Shown one piece after another: positions 1 through 7,157 of a DNA stretch of 34,455 bases; the first letter of the stretch is position 1, and each line of letters starts with the position of its first letter. The notes under the pieces are model-generated. The model was given only the letters and a program-made list of their open reading frames with translations, ran no database searches and had not been told where the DNA came from. The DNA is taken from contig JAAYEH010000421.1 in NCBI GenBank assembly GCA_012728855.1, positions 1-34,455 of the forward strand, in the 5' to 3' direction. The translations under genes and the position numbers were made by a program. The DNA comes from Rhodopirellula sp. Lineage in GTDB: Bacteria; Planctomycetota; Planctomycetia; Pirellulales; Thermoguttaceae.

Positions 1-48
1 AACGGTGCTCTCGACAGTGGATATGTCCGTTTCGCCGCGGAAAAACGA

Positions 49-105
49 CAACAGAGAAGAGGAACCCGTACTTAAACACAGAGTACGGGTTCCTCTTCTC
101 TGTTG
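49..105. repeat. Perfect 24-bp inverted repeat (long hairpin)
   Basis: Positions 49-72 and 82-105 are exact reverse complements around a 9-base loop (73-81). The arm begins CAACAGAGAAGAGG. No gene is recognisable on either side at the left edge. The stem is longer than a usual intrinsic terminator and is not followed directly by a T-run; a TTTT occurs only at 111-114. It could stop transcription entering from the left, or be a dispersed palindromic element. Confidence 0.9.
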
Positions 106-218
106 CCGTCTTTTCGATACAGGAAAACTACGTACCGCTTCCGTCAGATTGACGGGAAATCTTGGTGTTCTTGAGTGTCAACGGGTGGAACTTACCCACA
201 GATTCTGCGGAAGAGCCG

Positions 219-284
219 TTTTTCCGTAGCGGCCGCCCCAAGCGGCCGCTACGGAAAAAAACCCCCCGACCCCTTCTTGGTTGC
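219..284. repeat. Palindromic repeat, family A copy 1 (18-bp arms plus tail)
   Basis: Arms 219-236 and 242-259 (TTTTTCCGTAGCGGCCGC and its complement) flank a 5-base loop. The adjoining tail, about 252-284, reads CGGAAAAA...CCCGACCCCTTCTTGGTTG. The same tail occurs in the element at 7022-7128, so the two belong to one dispersed family. It lies just upstream of the DUF1080-ThuA gene, in the roughly 390-base stretch at the left edge that otherwise holds only the hairpin at 49-105 and no convincing gene. Confidence 0.8.
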
Positions 285-389
285 GCCCCCTCTTTTCCAG
301 CCGACACGCTTTCGCCGCGGTTCTCCAGCGATTACAATCCCGGCTATACGCCGGTCTTCTGTTATCGCAACTCAAGAAGGAGGAATTCT

Positions 390-1964
390 ATGAAGCGGCT
401 CACGATTGTCACGGCAGTCCTGGTCTTGCTCGGTATGGTGACCCCAAGCGGGGCGGCCGAGGATGTCGAAGAGGGCTTCCAGCCGATTTTCAATGGCAAA
501 TCGCTGGACGGCTGGGAGGGCGATCCGGATCTGTGGCAAGTGGAAGACGGCGCGATCACCGGCCGGACCAATGCCGAGAAGCCGCTCAAACACAACTCGT
601 TCCTCATCTGGCGCGAGGGCGAGGTCGGCGATTTCGAACTCCGCCTGGAGTATCGCCTGGAAGGGGGCAATTCCGGCATCCAGTACCGCAGTTGGCAGGA
701 GCCGGAAAGTGCCGGCAAGTGGGTGATCGGCGGCTACCAGGCGGACATCGCAGACAATGCGAAGTACACCGGCATCCTCTACGGCGAACGCTTCCGCGGC
801 ATTCTCGCCCTGCGAGGCCAGAAAGTCGTGATCGGCGAGAACCACAAGCCGACGGTCGTCGAGCAGTTCGCCGACTCCGATAAGCTCCAGTCCGCCATCA
901 ACCCGGACGGTTGGAATCAGTACCGCATCGTCGCCCGCGATTTCCACTTCATTCACGAGATCAACGGCCAGAAGATGATCGAGGCGATGGATGAAGACAC
1001 CGAGATGCGCCGCCCGAGCGGGCTGTTGGCCCTGCAGGTACACGTTGGCCCGCCGATGAAGGTGCAATTCCGCAATATCCGTCTGAAGCGATGGCCCGCC
1101 CAAGAAAAGAAGGTCGCGCTCATCGCCGGCCCTCGCAGCCACGGTTACGGTTCGCACGAGCACAACGCCGGCTGCGCGCTGCTGGCGAAGCTGTTGAATG
1201 AGAACGTACCCGGAGTGCGTGCGACGGTGTACCGCGACGGATGGCCGGCGGACGAAAAGGCGCTGGACGGAGTCGACGCGATCGTGCTCTTCGCCGATGG
1301 CGGCGCGCGGAACCCTATCCTGCCGCATGTGGAAGTGGTGGACCGGCTGATGAAAAAGAGGGTGGGACTGGCCACGCTCCACTATGCGGTGGAGGTGCCC
1401 AAAGGGGAGCCTGGCAATCGGTTTCTCGATTGGACCGGCGGCTATTTTGAAGGATTCTGGTCGGTCAATCCGCACTTCGAAGCGGCGGTGAAACCGGCTG
1501 AGAACCACCCGATCGCCCGCGGCGTTCGACCGTTTGTCATCGAAGACGAATGGTATTATCACATGCGGTTTCGCGAGAACATGGAAGGGGTAACGCCGAT
1601 CTTGACGACGGTTCCGCCCGATTCCACCCGCGAACGTCCCGATGGCCATCATAGCGGAAACCCGGCCGTCCGCGCCCGGAAAGGCATGCCCGAGATCCTG
1701 GCCTGGGCTCGCCAGCGGCCGGACGGCGGGAGGGGTTTCGGATTCACCGGCGGCCACTGGCACTGGAACTGGGGCAACGACCAGTTCCGCAAAGTCGTGC
1801 TCAACGGAATTGTCTGGATCAGCGGGCTTGACGTGCCCGAGCAAGGTGTCTGCAGCAAAACGCCGGCCGTGGACGAACTGGTGATGGGGTTGGACGATCC
1901 GCCGCCGACGAAATTCAATCGGGACGAGGTCGCCAAGAAAATCGAACAGTGGAATCGCGAGTGA
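390..1964 (+). CDS. Secreted DUF1080 (3-keto-disaccharide hydrolase-type) and ThuA fusion protein
   Basis: This 524-residue protein starts at an ATG 6 bases after a strong AAGGAGG. Residues 1-23 form a signal peptide (positive KR, hydrophobic core, cleavage near GAA-ED), so it acts outside the cytoplasm. Residues about 28-235 are a DUF1080 domain (starts FNGKSLDGW, has GGNSGIQYR), a jelly-roll fold whose characterised members cleave 3-keto-glucosides. Residues about 240-475 are a ThuA (trehalose-utilisation) domain of the class I glutamine amidotransferase-like fold, with VALIAGPRSHGYG near its start and GFTGGHWHWNWGN near its end. Both domains are common in planctomycete sugar-degradation genes. 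The natural substrate is not visible here. Domain assignment is confident; carbohydrate use is inferred from the families. Confidence 0.9.
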   Translation: MKRLTIVTAVLVLLGMVTPSGAAEDVEEGFQPIFNGKSLDGWEGDPDLWQVEDGAITGRTNAEKPLKHNSFLIWREGEVGDFELRLEYRLEGGNSGIQYRSWQEPESAGKWVIGGYQADIADNAKYTGILYGERFRGILALRGQKVVIGENHKPTVVEQFADSDKLQSAINPDGWNQYRIVARDFHFIHEINGQKMIEAMDEDTEMRRPSGLLALQVHVGPPMKVQFRNIRLKRWPAQEKKVALIAGPRSHGYGSHEHNAGCALLAKLLNENVPGVRATVYRDGWPADEKALDGVDAIVLFADGGARNPILPHVEVVDRLMKKRVGLATLHYAVEVPKGEPGNRFLDWTGGYFEGFWSVNPHFEAAVKPAENHPIARGVRPFVIEDEWYYHMRFRENMEGVTPILTTVPPDSTRERPDGHHSGNPAVRARKGMPEILAWARQRPDGGRGFGFTGGHWHWNWGNDQFRKVVLNGIVWISGLDVPEQGVCSKTPAVDELVMGLDDPPPTKFNRDEVAKKIEQWNRE

Positions 1965-2005
1965 GAGACAGTCCCACCAGGGGTGTATGCACCGCGGTGG
2001 CTGGC

Positions 2006-2014
2006 TGCTATACT
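2006..2014 (+). promoter_or_regulatory. Extended -10 promoter candidate for rpsU
   Basis: TGCTATACT is an extended -10 element (TG-N-TATACT) 120 bases before the bS21 start. No good -35 box is seen at the usual distance, which is normal for extended -10 promoters. It is the best candidate in the 170-base gap after the ThuA gene. Confidence 0.4.
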
Positions 2015-2134
2015 ACATAGCTTACCCCTGCACCAGGCCCTTGGGGGGGGCTTGGCGGTGTCCGTTGCGTCCGGGCTGCCGAAATAGCAGGCAAGGCATG
2101 GTTCGAGAAGGAGTAAAATCGAAATGAGGAGACT

Positions 2135-2326
2135 ATGGTCAAGCTGTTGGTGAGAGATCGAGAGTCGATTCAGGAGGCCGTTCGGCGTTTTCGCAAGCTG
2201 GTCGAGCGGACGGGGATCAAGAAAGAGATGCGAAAACGTGAACGGTATGAAAAACCGAGCGCGATTCGCCGGCGGTCGAAATTGCGTGCCGAACGAAGGG
2301 CCCGAGCCCAGCGGCTAGCGCTCTGA
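2135..2326 (+). CDS. rpsU: 30S ribosomal protein bS21
   Basis: The 63-residue, very basic protein has the bS21 signature: an N-terminal VRDRESIQEAVRRF helix, a middle KLVERTGIKKEMRKRERYEKPS segment and an Arg-rich C-terminal helix. bS21 binds the 30S platform near the anti-Shine-Dalgarno end of 16S rRNA and supports initiation. The length is normal for the family. The start is supported by GAGGAG 6 to 7 bases upstream. It stands apart from other ribosomal protein genes and is followed after about 40 bases by a small unknown gene on the same strand. Confidence 0.92.
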   Translation: MVKLLVRDRESIQEAVRRFRKLVERTGIKKEMRKRERYEKPSAIRRRSKLRAERRARAQRLAL

Positions 2327-2366
2327 GGCGGGAAGCGTCTCGGTTGTTTTTGGGAGAGGAGTAGTG

Positions 2367-2657
2367 ATGACCCCGGACGAACAACTGGATCATCTCGATA
2401 AGGAACTGGAACATCTGCGGAAAAGAAAAACCAGTTCCAAGGGGATTCTGCGGTTGACGGACTCGCGCCTGCGAGGATGTTCCAAGTGGAAGTGGGAGCA
2501 GCACGGGTGGACGCTCAGCGATGGAGACGCCTGTGGGATCATGAATGGAAACGAAAGGGAGCGACGCACCGCGTTGCTTTCCGTTCTCAAATCGGTGGGT
2601 ATTCAGGAAGTCGAGTTCGTCGACGGCGAGGACAGCCTGGAGGTGGTGGCAGGCTAG
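2367..2657 (+). CDS. Small protein of unknown function
   Basis: A 96-residue protein starting at ATG 2367, chosen over the GTG at 2364 because the AGGA at 2357-2360 is correctly spaced only for the ATG. Residues 1-20 are a charged helix (DEQLDHLDKELEHLRKRK), possibly a short coiled coil. The middle part has a GCSKWKWEQHGW stretch, and the C-terminus is acidic (VEFVDGEDSLEVV). There is no signal peptide or membrane segment. It follows rpsU on the same strand and may be co-transcribed. I do not recognise the family. It ends 40 bases from the convergent ankyrin gene. Confidence 0.65.
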   Translation: MTPDEQLDHLDKELEHLRKRKTSSKGILRLTDSRLRGCSKWKWEQHGWTLSDGDACGIMNGNERERRTALLSVLKSVGIQEVEFVDGEDSLEVVAG

Positions 2658-2697
2658 CGGCTGGCTGGCTCGGCCGCCTTGGTTCGTTGCGGTGCCA

Positions 2698-3018
2698 TCA
2701 AACGGCTTGATCCCCTGCCTTGCCGAGCAAAGCAACGACGTTGTGTTGCCCTTCCTGGACGGCGATGTCGCGAGCCGTTTTTCCGTTTCGGGTCCGAGTT
2801 TCCGACTCCGCACCGGAACCGAGAAGCGCTTGGACGACATCGATGTGCCCTCGCGCGGCAGCCCACATCAGTGCGGTAAAGCCGCCCTCGCTCGACGCGT
2901 TCGGGTTGACGCCCGCTTCGAGCAACGTCCGAACCAGCTCGACGTGTCCGTCCTCCGCCGCGAGAAACAGCTTTCGCTCTTTCTTCTGCGCGAATCGCAG
3001 CAGGATTTGTCTCAGCAT
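2698..3018 (-). CDS. Ankyrin repeat protein
   Basis: A 106-residue protein with three consecutive ankyrin repeats: about 16-42 (FLAAEDGHVELVRTLLEAG), 45-75 (TALMWAAARGHIDVVQALL) and 78-102 (KTARDIAVQEGQHNVVALL). The repeats carry the usual helix-turn-helix and GADPN-like loops. Such short proteins act through protein-protein contacts; the partner is unknown. There is no signal peptide, so it is probably cytoplasmic. It begins 36 bases after the stop of the radical SAM gene on the same strand and is probably the last gene of that operon. An AAAGG sits before the start. Confidence 0.88.
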   Translation of the reverse strand: MLRQILLRFAQKKERKLFLAAEDGHVELVRTLLEAGVNPNASSEGGFTALMWAAARGHIDVVQALLGSGAESETRTRNGKTARDIAVQEGQHNVVALLGKAGDQAV

Positions 3019-3054
3019 GGCGCGCCTTTCACGGTTGTTCTCAAGGCCAACGGC

Positions 3055-4482
3055 TCACCCTCGCCGCGCCTCCAGCCCTTTCGCTTTGGCCGGACTTCTC
3101 AGCCACTTGCGCATCTTCCGTCTTCCCTGCGTGAAGATCAGCACGGCAAGGAAGAAGGGCATGGTCGCCGCCGCCTTGACCTTCACCCGCCAGTTCAGGA
3201 TCCGCACCAGTTTGACGATCACCCGCGCCACGTGCCGCGGGCTGTAGAATTCCCGGTCGATCTGCTTCCGCACGTTGGCAATGTCCAGGGCCGAATAATC
3301 GTCGCTGTAGACGAAGCCTTCGCTGTCGATATGGTAGCCCGGCGACTGCTGGACCAGTTCCTTCACGCCCGAGTACGGATCGCTGCGCAAGCGAGAAACG
3401 TGGATCAAGTCGACGCCCAGCGACCGCGCGAAGCCGGCGGTCGAGAGCATCTCCTCTTTGGTCTCGCCGAGGTTGCCGGCGATGAAGTAGGCGTTGATGA
3501 TCATCTTCGATTGCCGAAGGACGTCGAATCGCCGCCGAACCTGCTCGACCGTGAATCCCTTCTGCATCGATTTGAGCGTCGCGTCCTGCGTCGACTCGAC
3601 ACCGATCAACAGAGCGAGGAAACCGGCCTGCTCCATCTTGCGGAGGACGTCGGGGCGGCCGGCAATCTCCAGCCGGGCGTTGACGACGTAGTGCTTGTGG
3701 ATCTTCTTGGCGATCAACAGGTCGCAGATTTCAATGACCCGCTCGGGCTGATGCGTGAACACATCGTCGACGAAGAAGACCAGGTCGGCGTCGAGTTGCT
3801 CGATTTCCCGGACGATCGACGCGGCCGACCGCGGCGTCCAGGGTCGCTTCACACCCCAAGGGTTGACGGCGAAGCTGCAGAACTTGCAGTGGAACGGGCA
3901 ACCCCGCGACCCGGCGATCTTGTCGACCTTGATTCCCGTGCTCACCCCCTTCGTGGTCAGGTAGTACGGCCGGCGACGCAAATGGCGAGCCGGCATCAAG
4001 TCCTCGTCCAAAGGCGCGTTGGCCCGCGCCGGATTATGCATGATGCGGCCGCCGTCGTCTCGGTAGCACAAGCCGGCGATTTCCGACCAGGGGCGGTGTT
4101 GCGCGAGTTCGGCGATCGCCTGTTCGCCATCGCCGCAGACCACCGCGTTGACATGGGGGCAAGCTTCCAGCCAATAGGCTGGATTCTCAGTCGCCGTCCG
4201 CCCTCCCAGAATCGTCATCACGTCGGGCGGCAGCGCGTTGATGTCGTCGCGGATGAAGTCGAGATCCTGCCGCCAATTGATCGAGTAACAGACCAGGTCT
4301 GTTTCCGGCTTGAGGTGCGGCCTGGTAGCGGGCGTGCGCTCGTGCCGGAAGTTGACAAGTTCGATCCGCTCGACATACGGTTGCAGCGCAGCCGCAATAT
4401 ACTCCAGCCCTAAAGGGGGGAAAGACGTCCTTGAACTGCGCGTAAGCCGGTAGGGGCTGATGCACAGGGCATGGCGAAACAT
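3055..4482 (-). CDS. B12-binding-domain radical SAM protein
   Basis: A 475-residue protein. Residues about 1-150 look like the cobalamin-binding-type Rossmann domain found in this superfamily (PPLGLEYIAAAL at 22-33, ILGGRTATENP at 91-101, CGDGEQAIAEL at 116-126), without an obvious DxHxxG motif. The radical SAM core follows, with C195-PFH-C199-KF-C202 as the [4Fe-4S] ligands, then FFVDDVFT and a C-terminal basic, partly hydrophobic tail. The enzyme should cleave S-adenosylmethionine to a 5'-deoxyadenosyl radical. The substrate cannot be told; relatives act on lipids, tetrapyrroles and peptides. GGAG lies 8 bases before the chosen ATG. The gene starts 15 bases after the GIY-YIG gene, so the two are likely in one operon. 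Confidence 0.85.
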   Translation of the reverse strand: MFRHALCISPYRLTRSSRTSFPPLGLEYIAAALQPYVERIELVNFRHERTPATRPHLKPETDLVCYSINWRQDLDFIRDDINALPPDVMTILGGRTATENPAYWLEACPHVNAVVCGDGEQAIAELAQHRPWSEIAGLCYRDDGGRIMHNPARANAPLDEDLMPARHLRRRPYYLTTKGVSTGIKVDKIAGSRGCPFHCKFCSFAVNPWGVKRPWTPRSAASIVREIEQLDADLVFFVDDVFTHQPERVIEICDLLIAKKIHKHYVVNARLEIAGRPDVLRKMEQAGFLALLIGVESTQDATLKSMQKGFTVEQVRRRFDVLRQSKMIINAYFIAGNLGETKEEMLSTAGFARSLGVDLIHVSRLRSDPYSGVKELVQQSPGYHIDSEGFVYSDDYSALDIANVRKQIDREFYSPRHVARVIVKLVRILNWRVKVKAAATMPFFLAVLIFTQGRRKMRKWLRSPAKAKGLEARRG

Positions 4483-4497
4483 GACATTGACTCCATG

Positions 4498-4830
4498 TCA
4501 ATCGTTGCAGACGGGGTGAAACTTGGCAACAAGATCCTGCTGTTTGGCGACGCGGGACTGCTCTGATACGTCCATTTGGAGGCAAATGCAGTTGGCGCCG
4601 TGCTTGAGGAAGTCCTTCGCCTTGTGGTGCCGCTCGAATGGCTGCGAGAAGTCCTCGGTTTCACCCACGTAGAGCGTCGCGTGCCGATACCCGCCGTCCT
4701 GATCGCAGGAACGGTTGGTGATCACGTAGACGCCACCGAGTTTTCGAAGTTTCGTGCCCAGGGCGTAGACCTTGAACCGATACGGTTCGCCGGATTCGCC
4801 TTTGAACGTCTTCTTGCCAAGCGATGCCAT
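4498..4830 (-). CDS. GIY-YIG nuclease-superfamily protein
   Basis: A 110-residue single-domain protein. The GIY-YIG pattern appears as GVYVI (near residue 33) and LYVGETED (near residue 53), followed by a FERHHKAKDF segment and a conserved-looking C-terminal EQSRVAKQQDLVAKFHPVCN, which matches the glutamate helix and PxCN ending of the family. The fold cleaves DNA in UvrC and homing endonucleases; stand-alone members of this size are mostly uncharacterised. A perfect AAGGAG precedes the ATG, and that AAGGAG also encodes the last codons of the upstream frame (stop at 4836-4834), which indicates tight translational linkage. Confidence 0.75.
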   Translation of the reverse strand: MASLGKKTFKGESGEPYRFKVYALGTKLRKLGGVYVITNRSCDQDGGYRHATLYVGETEDFSQPFERHHKAKDFLKHGANCICLQMDVSEQSRVAKQQDLVAKFHPVCND

Positions 4831-4833
4831 GAT

Positions 4834-5474
4834 TCACTCCTTAGTCGTGTTAGGTTCTACCATCAATTTCACTTCAGGAATTCCCGCCAACAGCCGGTCC
4901 AACACGGACCGCGTCATCTGTGAGGTATACATCGCCCTCAGTTCACCGAGGCCGAGCGACCCGAACGCCGAGACGCACTCTTCCGGCCGCGTTCCCGTAC
5001 GGACAAAAACGGCATTCCCTCCTCGAGTTCGTAACGCTCGGCGCGGAGGAACCAGAAGGCCAGGCCGCCCGTGTTGTGCGACACCTCGGAATCCGCGGTT
5101 CGAGGTGCTCCGGGTGCTCGAACACCCAACGACCCCTTCTTGCCTGTCTTCTTCCAGCCGAGTTGCTCCATCACAATGCGAACGACCACCCCGATCGCCT
5201 GCCGCAGACGCTTGGTGCGGCGAGGATGCTTCGAGGAAAGGAAGTCGTCGATGGCTGGCAGAGCCTCAAGTTCTCGCACTACCCCAGCAAGAGGGGGTCT
5301 GTCGTGATGGATTTCCGATTCCATCAGCCGTCGCTGTCGCGACTCGTCGCTGAAAAAACGAAGAATCTCGTCGAAAGGGAGTTCTGGGTCGTTTGCCACA
5401 TCGGCAAAGGTCCGGCCCTGACGATCGAGAAGAAAACCATCGCGATGGATGACCACATGCGATTTGCCGGGCAT
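4834..5474 (-). pseudogene. Unknown protein, frameshifted near 4984-4992
   Basis: From ATG 5474 the frame encodes about 160 coding-looking residues (for example VVRIVMEQLGWKKTGKK and GGLAFWFLRAERYELEEG), then loses sense after SVRERG and stops at 4938. A different frame, starting at the CGGCCGGAAGAG stretch (about 4982-4993), continues with natural-looking residues (CVSAFGSLGLGELRAMYTSQ, then VLDRLLAGIPEVKL) and stops at 4836-4834, only 3 bases before the GIY-YIG start. The simplest reading is one protein of about 210 residues with a one-base indel. It may be a true pseudogene, a sequencing error in a GC-rich run, or programmed slippage. The family is not recognised. It is the first gene of the operon and lies behind the promoter and operator at 5526-5564. 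Confidence 0.6.
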
Positions 5475-5525
5475 TACAGACAGAAATCCTTTCCTTCGGT
5501 CCGATCGCGAACGTCCAAAATTCGC

Positions 5526-5544
5526 AGATACAGATATTGTATCT
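5526..5544. promoter_or_regulatory. Palindromic operator candidate over the -10 box
   Basis: AGATACA and TGTATCT form a perfect 7-bp inverted repeat with a 5-base centre. The 19-bp site covers the -10 box of the minus-strand promoter and the expected transcription start. A dimeric repressor would fit, but no regulator gene lies next to it. Confidence 0.5.
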
Positions 5545-5564
5545 TGCCCACGCGGATTTGGCAA
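5536..5564 (-). promoter_or_regulatory. Sigma70-type promoter of the 5474-2698 operon
   Basis: On the minus strand, TTGCCA (5564-5559) and TACAAT (5541-5536) are separated by exactly 17 bases. The predicted start is about 55 bases before ATG 5474. This is one of the two best-looking promoters in the window. Confidence 0.6.
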
Positions 5565-5651
5565 GTCCTTTCAAGGGTTATCCACAGGCAAGAGGACGCC
5601 GGGTGGTGCGGATGCCGCCGGAAGCGGATTGAAGTTTGCTCTACCAGCCAA

Positions 5652-6509
5652 TCACGGTGCGACCTCAAGCGGGGTGCGAGTCGCCACGATTTCGGTTGCT
5701 CGTTTCGGCGCCGTCAGCCGGTAGATAATGAACGTCAGATCATCCGGTTTGCTCGGCTCGTCCGGTTCGACACCATGCATCCTGCGACCGCACGCTTCGG
5801 CAAGCTCGGCAATCGCTCGCCGGAGCGATCCCTTGCGAATCCGGTCGACGATTTCGGGTATCCGCAGATTGTCGAAGAGGCCGTCGCTCGCCAGAATCAG
5901 GGTATCGCGGGGCGCTAGTTCCACCGTGGAGCCCATTTCAATCCGCATGTCGGCCGAACCGACCATGTTGGAGATGACGTGACGATCCTCATGATGCATC
6001 GCTTCCGCCGCATCCAGCAGACCCGACTCGACCGCGTAGCCGACCGGCGAGTGGGAGATGGTCTGGAGCTTGATCTTGCCCCGCTGGCCGACGACCAGCA
6101 TCATCGAATCGCCGACATGGTAGGACCGCACGGTCCGCCCCTGGATTTCGGCCACCGCGAGCGTCGTACCGGCGCCCAGGCCCAGCGCCGCGACCGCACG
6201 GTTGGCATTCTCGAATCCGTTGAGAATGGCCGTTCTCAGGCTGGCTTCGTTGTGGTCGGCCTGCCGGATGGAAGCGATCAATTCCGCCAGTGCCGTTCGC
6301 GAGGCTTGCTCGCCGGCCCGCTCACCCCCCAGCCCGTCGGCCACTGCCAGGACGCCGGCAACATCGTCGAACAGAACCAAAGCCGCGGCGTCTTCATTCG
6401 CCGTTTGCTTGTCCGGCGAGCGGGCGGAATAGAGGGCAGCGGTTCCGTGGGCGATTGGGTGGAGTTCGCCCTCGGTCATTTCCTTATCCAATAGCAGCCG
6501 AACGTCCAT
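5652..6509 (-). CDS. PP2C-family serine/threonine protein phosphatase
   Basis: A 285-residue cytoplasmic protein with the PP2C metal-binding motifs: NED near 38-40, VADGLGG with D58 and G59, HVGDS at 131-135, LASDGLFDN with D209 and G210, and a late DD before LTFII. These bind two Mn/Mg ions and dephosphorylate Ser/Thr residues. The start at ATG 6509 removes a poorly conserved in-frame extension; an internal ATG at 6479 is possible but its AAGGA is too close. It is the last gene of the minus-strand cluster that contains a protein-kinase-like gene, so it probably reverses that kinase's modifications. Partner assignment is inference from proximity. Confidence 0.88.
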   Translation of the reverse strand: MDVRLLLDKEMTEGELHPIAHGTAALYSARSPDKQTANEDAAALVLFDDVAGVLAVADGLGGERAGEQASRTALAELIASIRQADHNEASLRTAILNGFENANRAVAALGLGAGTTLAVAEIQGRTVRSYHVGDSMMLVVGQRGKIKLQTISHSPVGYAVESGLLDAAEAMHHEDRHVISNMVGSADMRIEMGSTVELAPRDTLILASDGLFDNLRIPEIVDRIRKGSLRRAIAELAEACGRRMHGVEPDEPSKPDDLTFIIYRLTAPKRATEIVATRTPLEVAP

Positions 6510-6580
6510 GTCTGTGGTCTCATCCAGCCAAGAAGGAGCCTCACCTATTCTCCCCGCCCGTCCGGCTGGTGGCAAGGGGC

Positions 6581-7000
6581 CTATGGCCCCGATACGCGAA
6601 AGGCCTCGCGCTCGAAAGGATTGTCGAAATACGGATGTCGACCGGTGAGCCAGAGAAACACCCACCAGAACAGATAGGCCGGAACGAACAGAGGCCCCCA
6701 TCGCTCGTACTGGCGGACGTGTACCAGTTCATGCGACCGCGACCATTCCAAACAAGTCCGATCGCGAGCCAACACGGCATGACCGAAGGTGACGGCGGAT
6801 GCGCCCCGGATGAGCGGAAACGTATTCAAGAAGAAGGCGGGGCCGATTCCCCAAAACTCCAGGACGCGTCCGGTCCGCTGGATCTGCCCGCCCTTGATCA
6901 ATGCCAGCAGCCCGATTGTCAGGCCGACCATCGTCCAAGGTGAAGCCCAGAGGACCGCCGCAAACAACAGTAATTGTCGCCCGATTCGTATCGTCTTCAC
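6581..7000 (-). CDS. Small membrane protein with HExxH metallopeptidase motif
   Basis: The 139-residue protein is assigned a GTG start at 7000, because the frame further upstream runs through the inverted repeat at 7030-7128 and is unlikely to be coding. Residues about 8-36 form one or two membrane segments. SHELVHVRQYERWG carries H90-E-L-V-H94, a zinc-protease-type HExxH, followed by another hydrophobic stretch (FVPAYLFWWVFLWL, 106-119) and GRHPYFDNPFEREAF. The arrangement resembles short membrane-bound relatives of M48/M56 peptidases; activity is unproven. It lies between the kinase-like gene and the phosphatase gene on the same strand. Confidence 0.7.
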   Translation of the reverse strand: MKTIRIGRQLLLFAAVLWASPWTMVGLTIGLLALIKGGQIQRTGRVLEFWGIGPAFFLNTFPLIRGASAVTFGHAVLARDRTCLEWSRSHELVHVRQYERWGPLFVPAYLFWWVFLWLTGRHPYFDNPFEREAFRVSGP

Positions 7001-7021
7001 TTGCTGCCCCCGATCCGGCAA

Positions 7022-7128
7022 GCCAACCAAGAAGGGGTCGGGAGTCTTTTTCCGTATCGGCCTCATCGCTGCTCGGGACTTCCCTCGCGGTTGGTGGCCG
7101 ATACGGAAAAAGACTCCCGACCCCTTCT
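7022..7128. repeat. Palindromic repeat, family A copy 2 (33-bp perfect arms)
   Basis: Arms 7030-7062 and 7096-7128 are perfect complements (AGAAGGGGTCGGGAGTC and onward) with a 33-base loop. The outer part matches the tail of the element at 219-284. It sits in the 157-base gap between the kinase-like gene and the HExxH gene, where it could shape transcript stability. Confidence 0.9.
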
Positions 7129-7157
7129 GCACGCCCAACCGCGCCCTGCGCCAATGC

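Noticed and set aside
5129..5148. CGACCCCTTCTTG, similar to the tail of palindrome family A
   Set aside because: It is inside coding sequence, short and lacks the palindrome, so it is likely chance.
5578..5586. TTATCCACA, a perfect DnaA-box consensus
   Set aside because: A single copy with no cluster of boxes, no AT-rich unwinding region and no dnaA or dnaN nearby, so it is not evidence for an origin.
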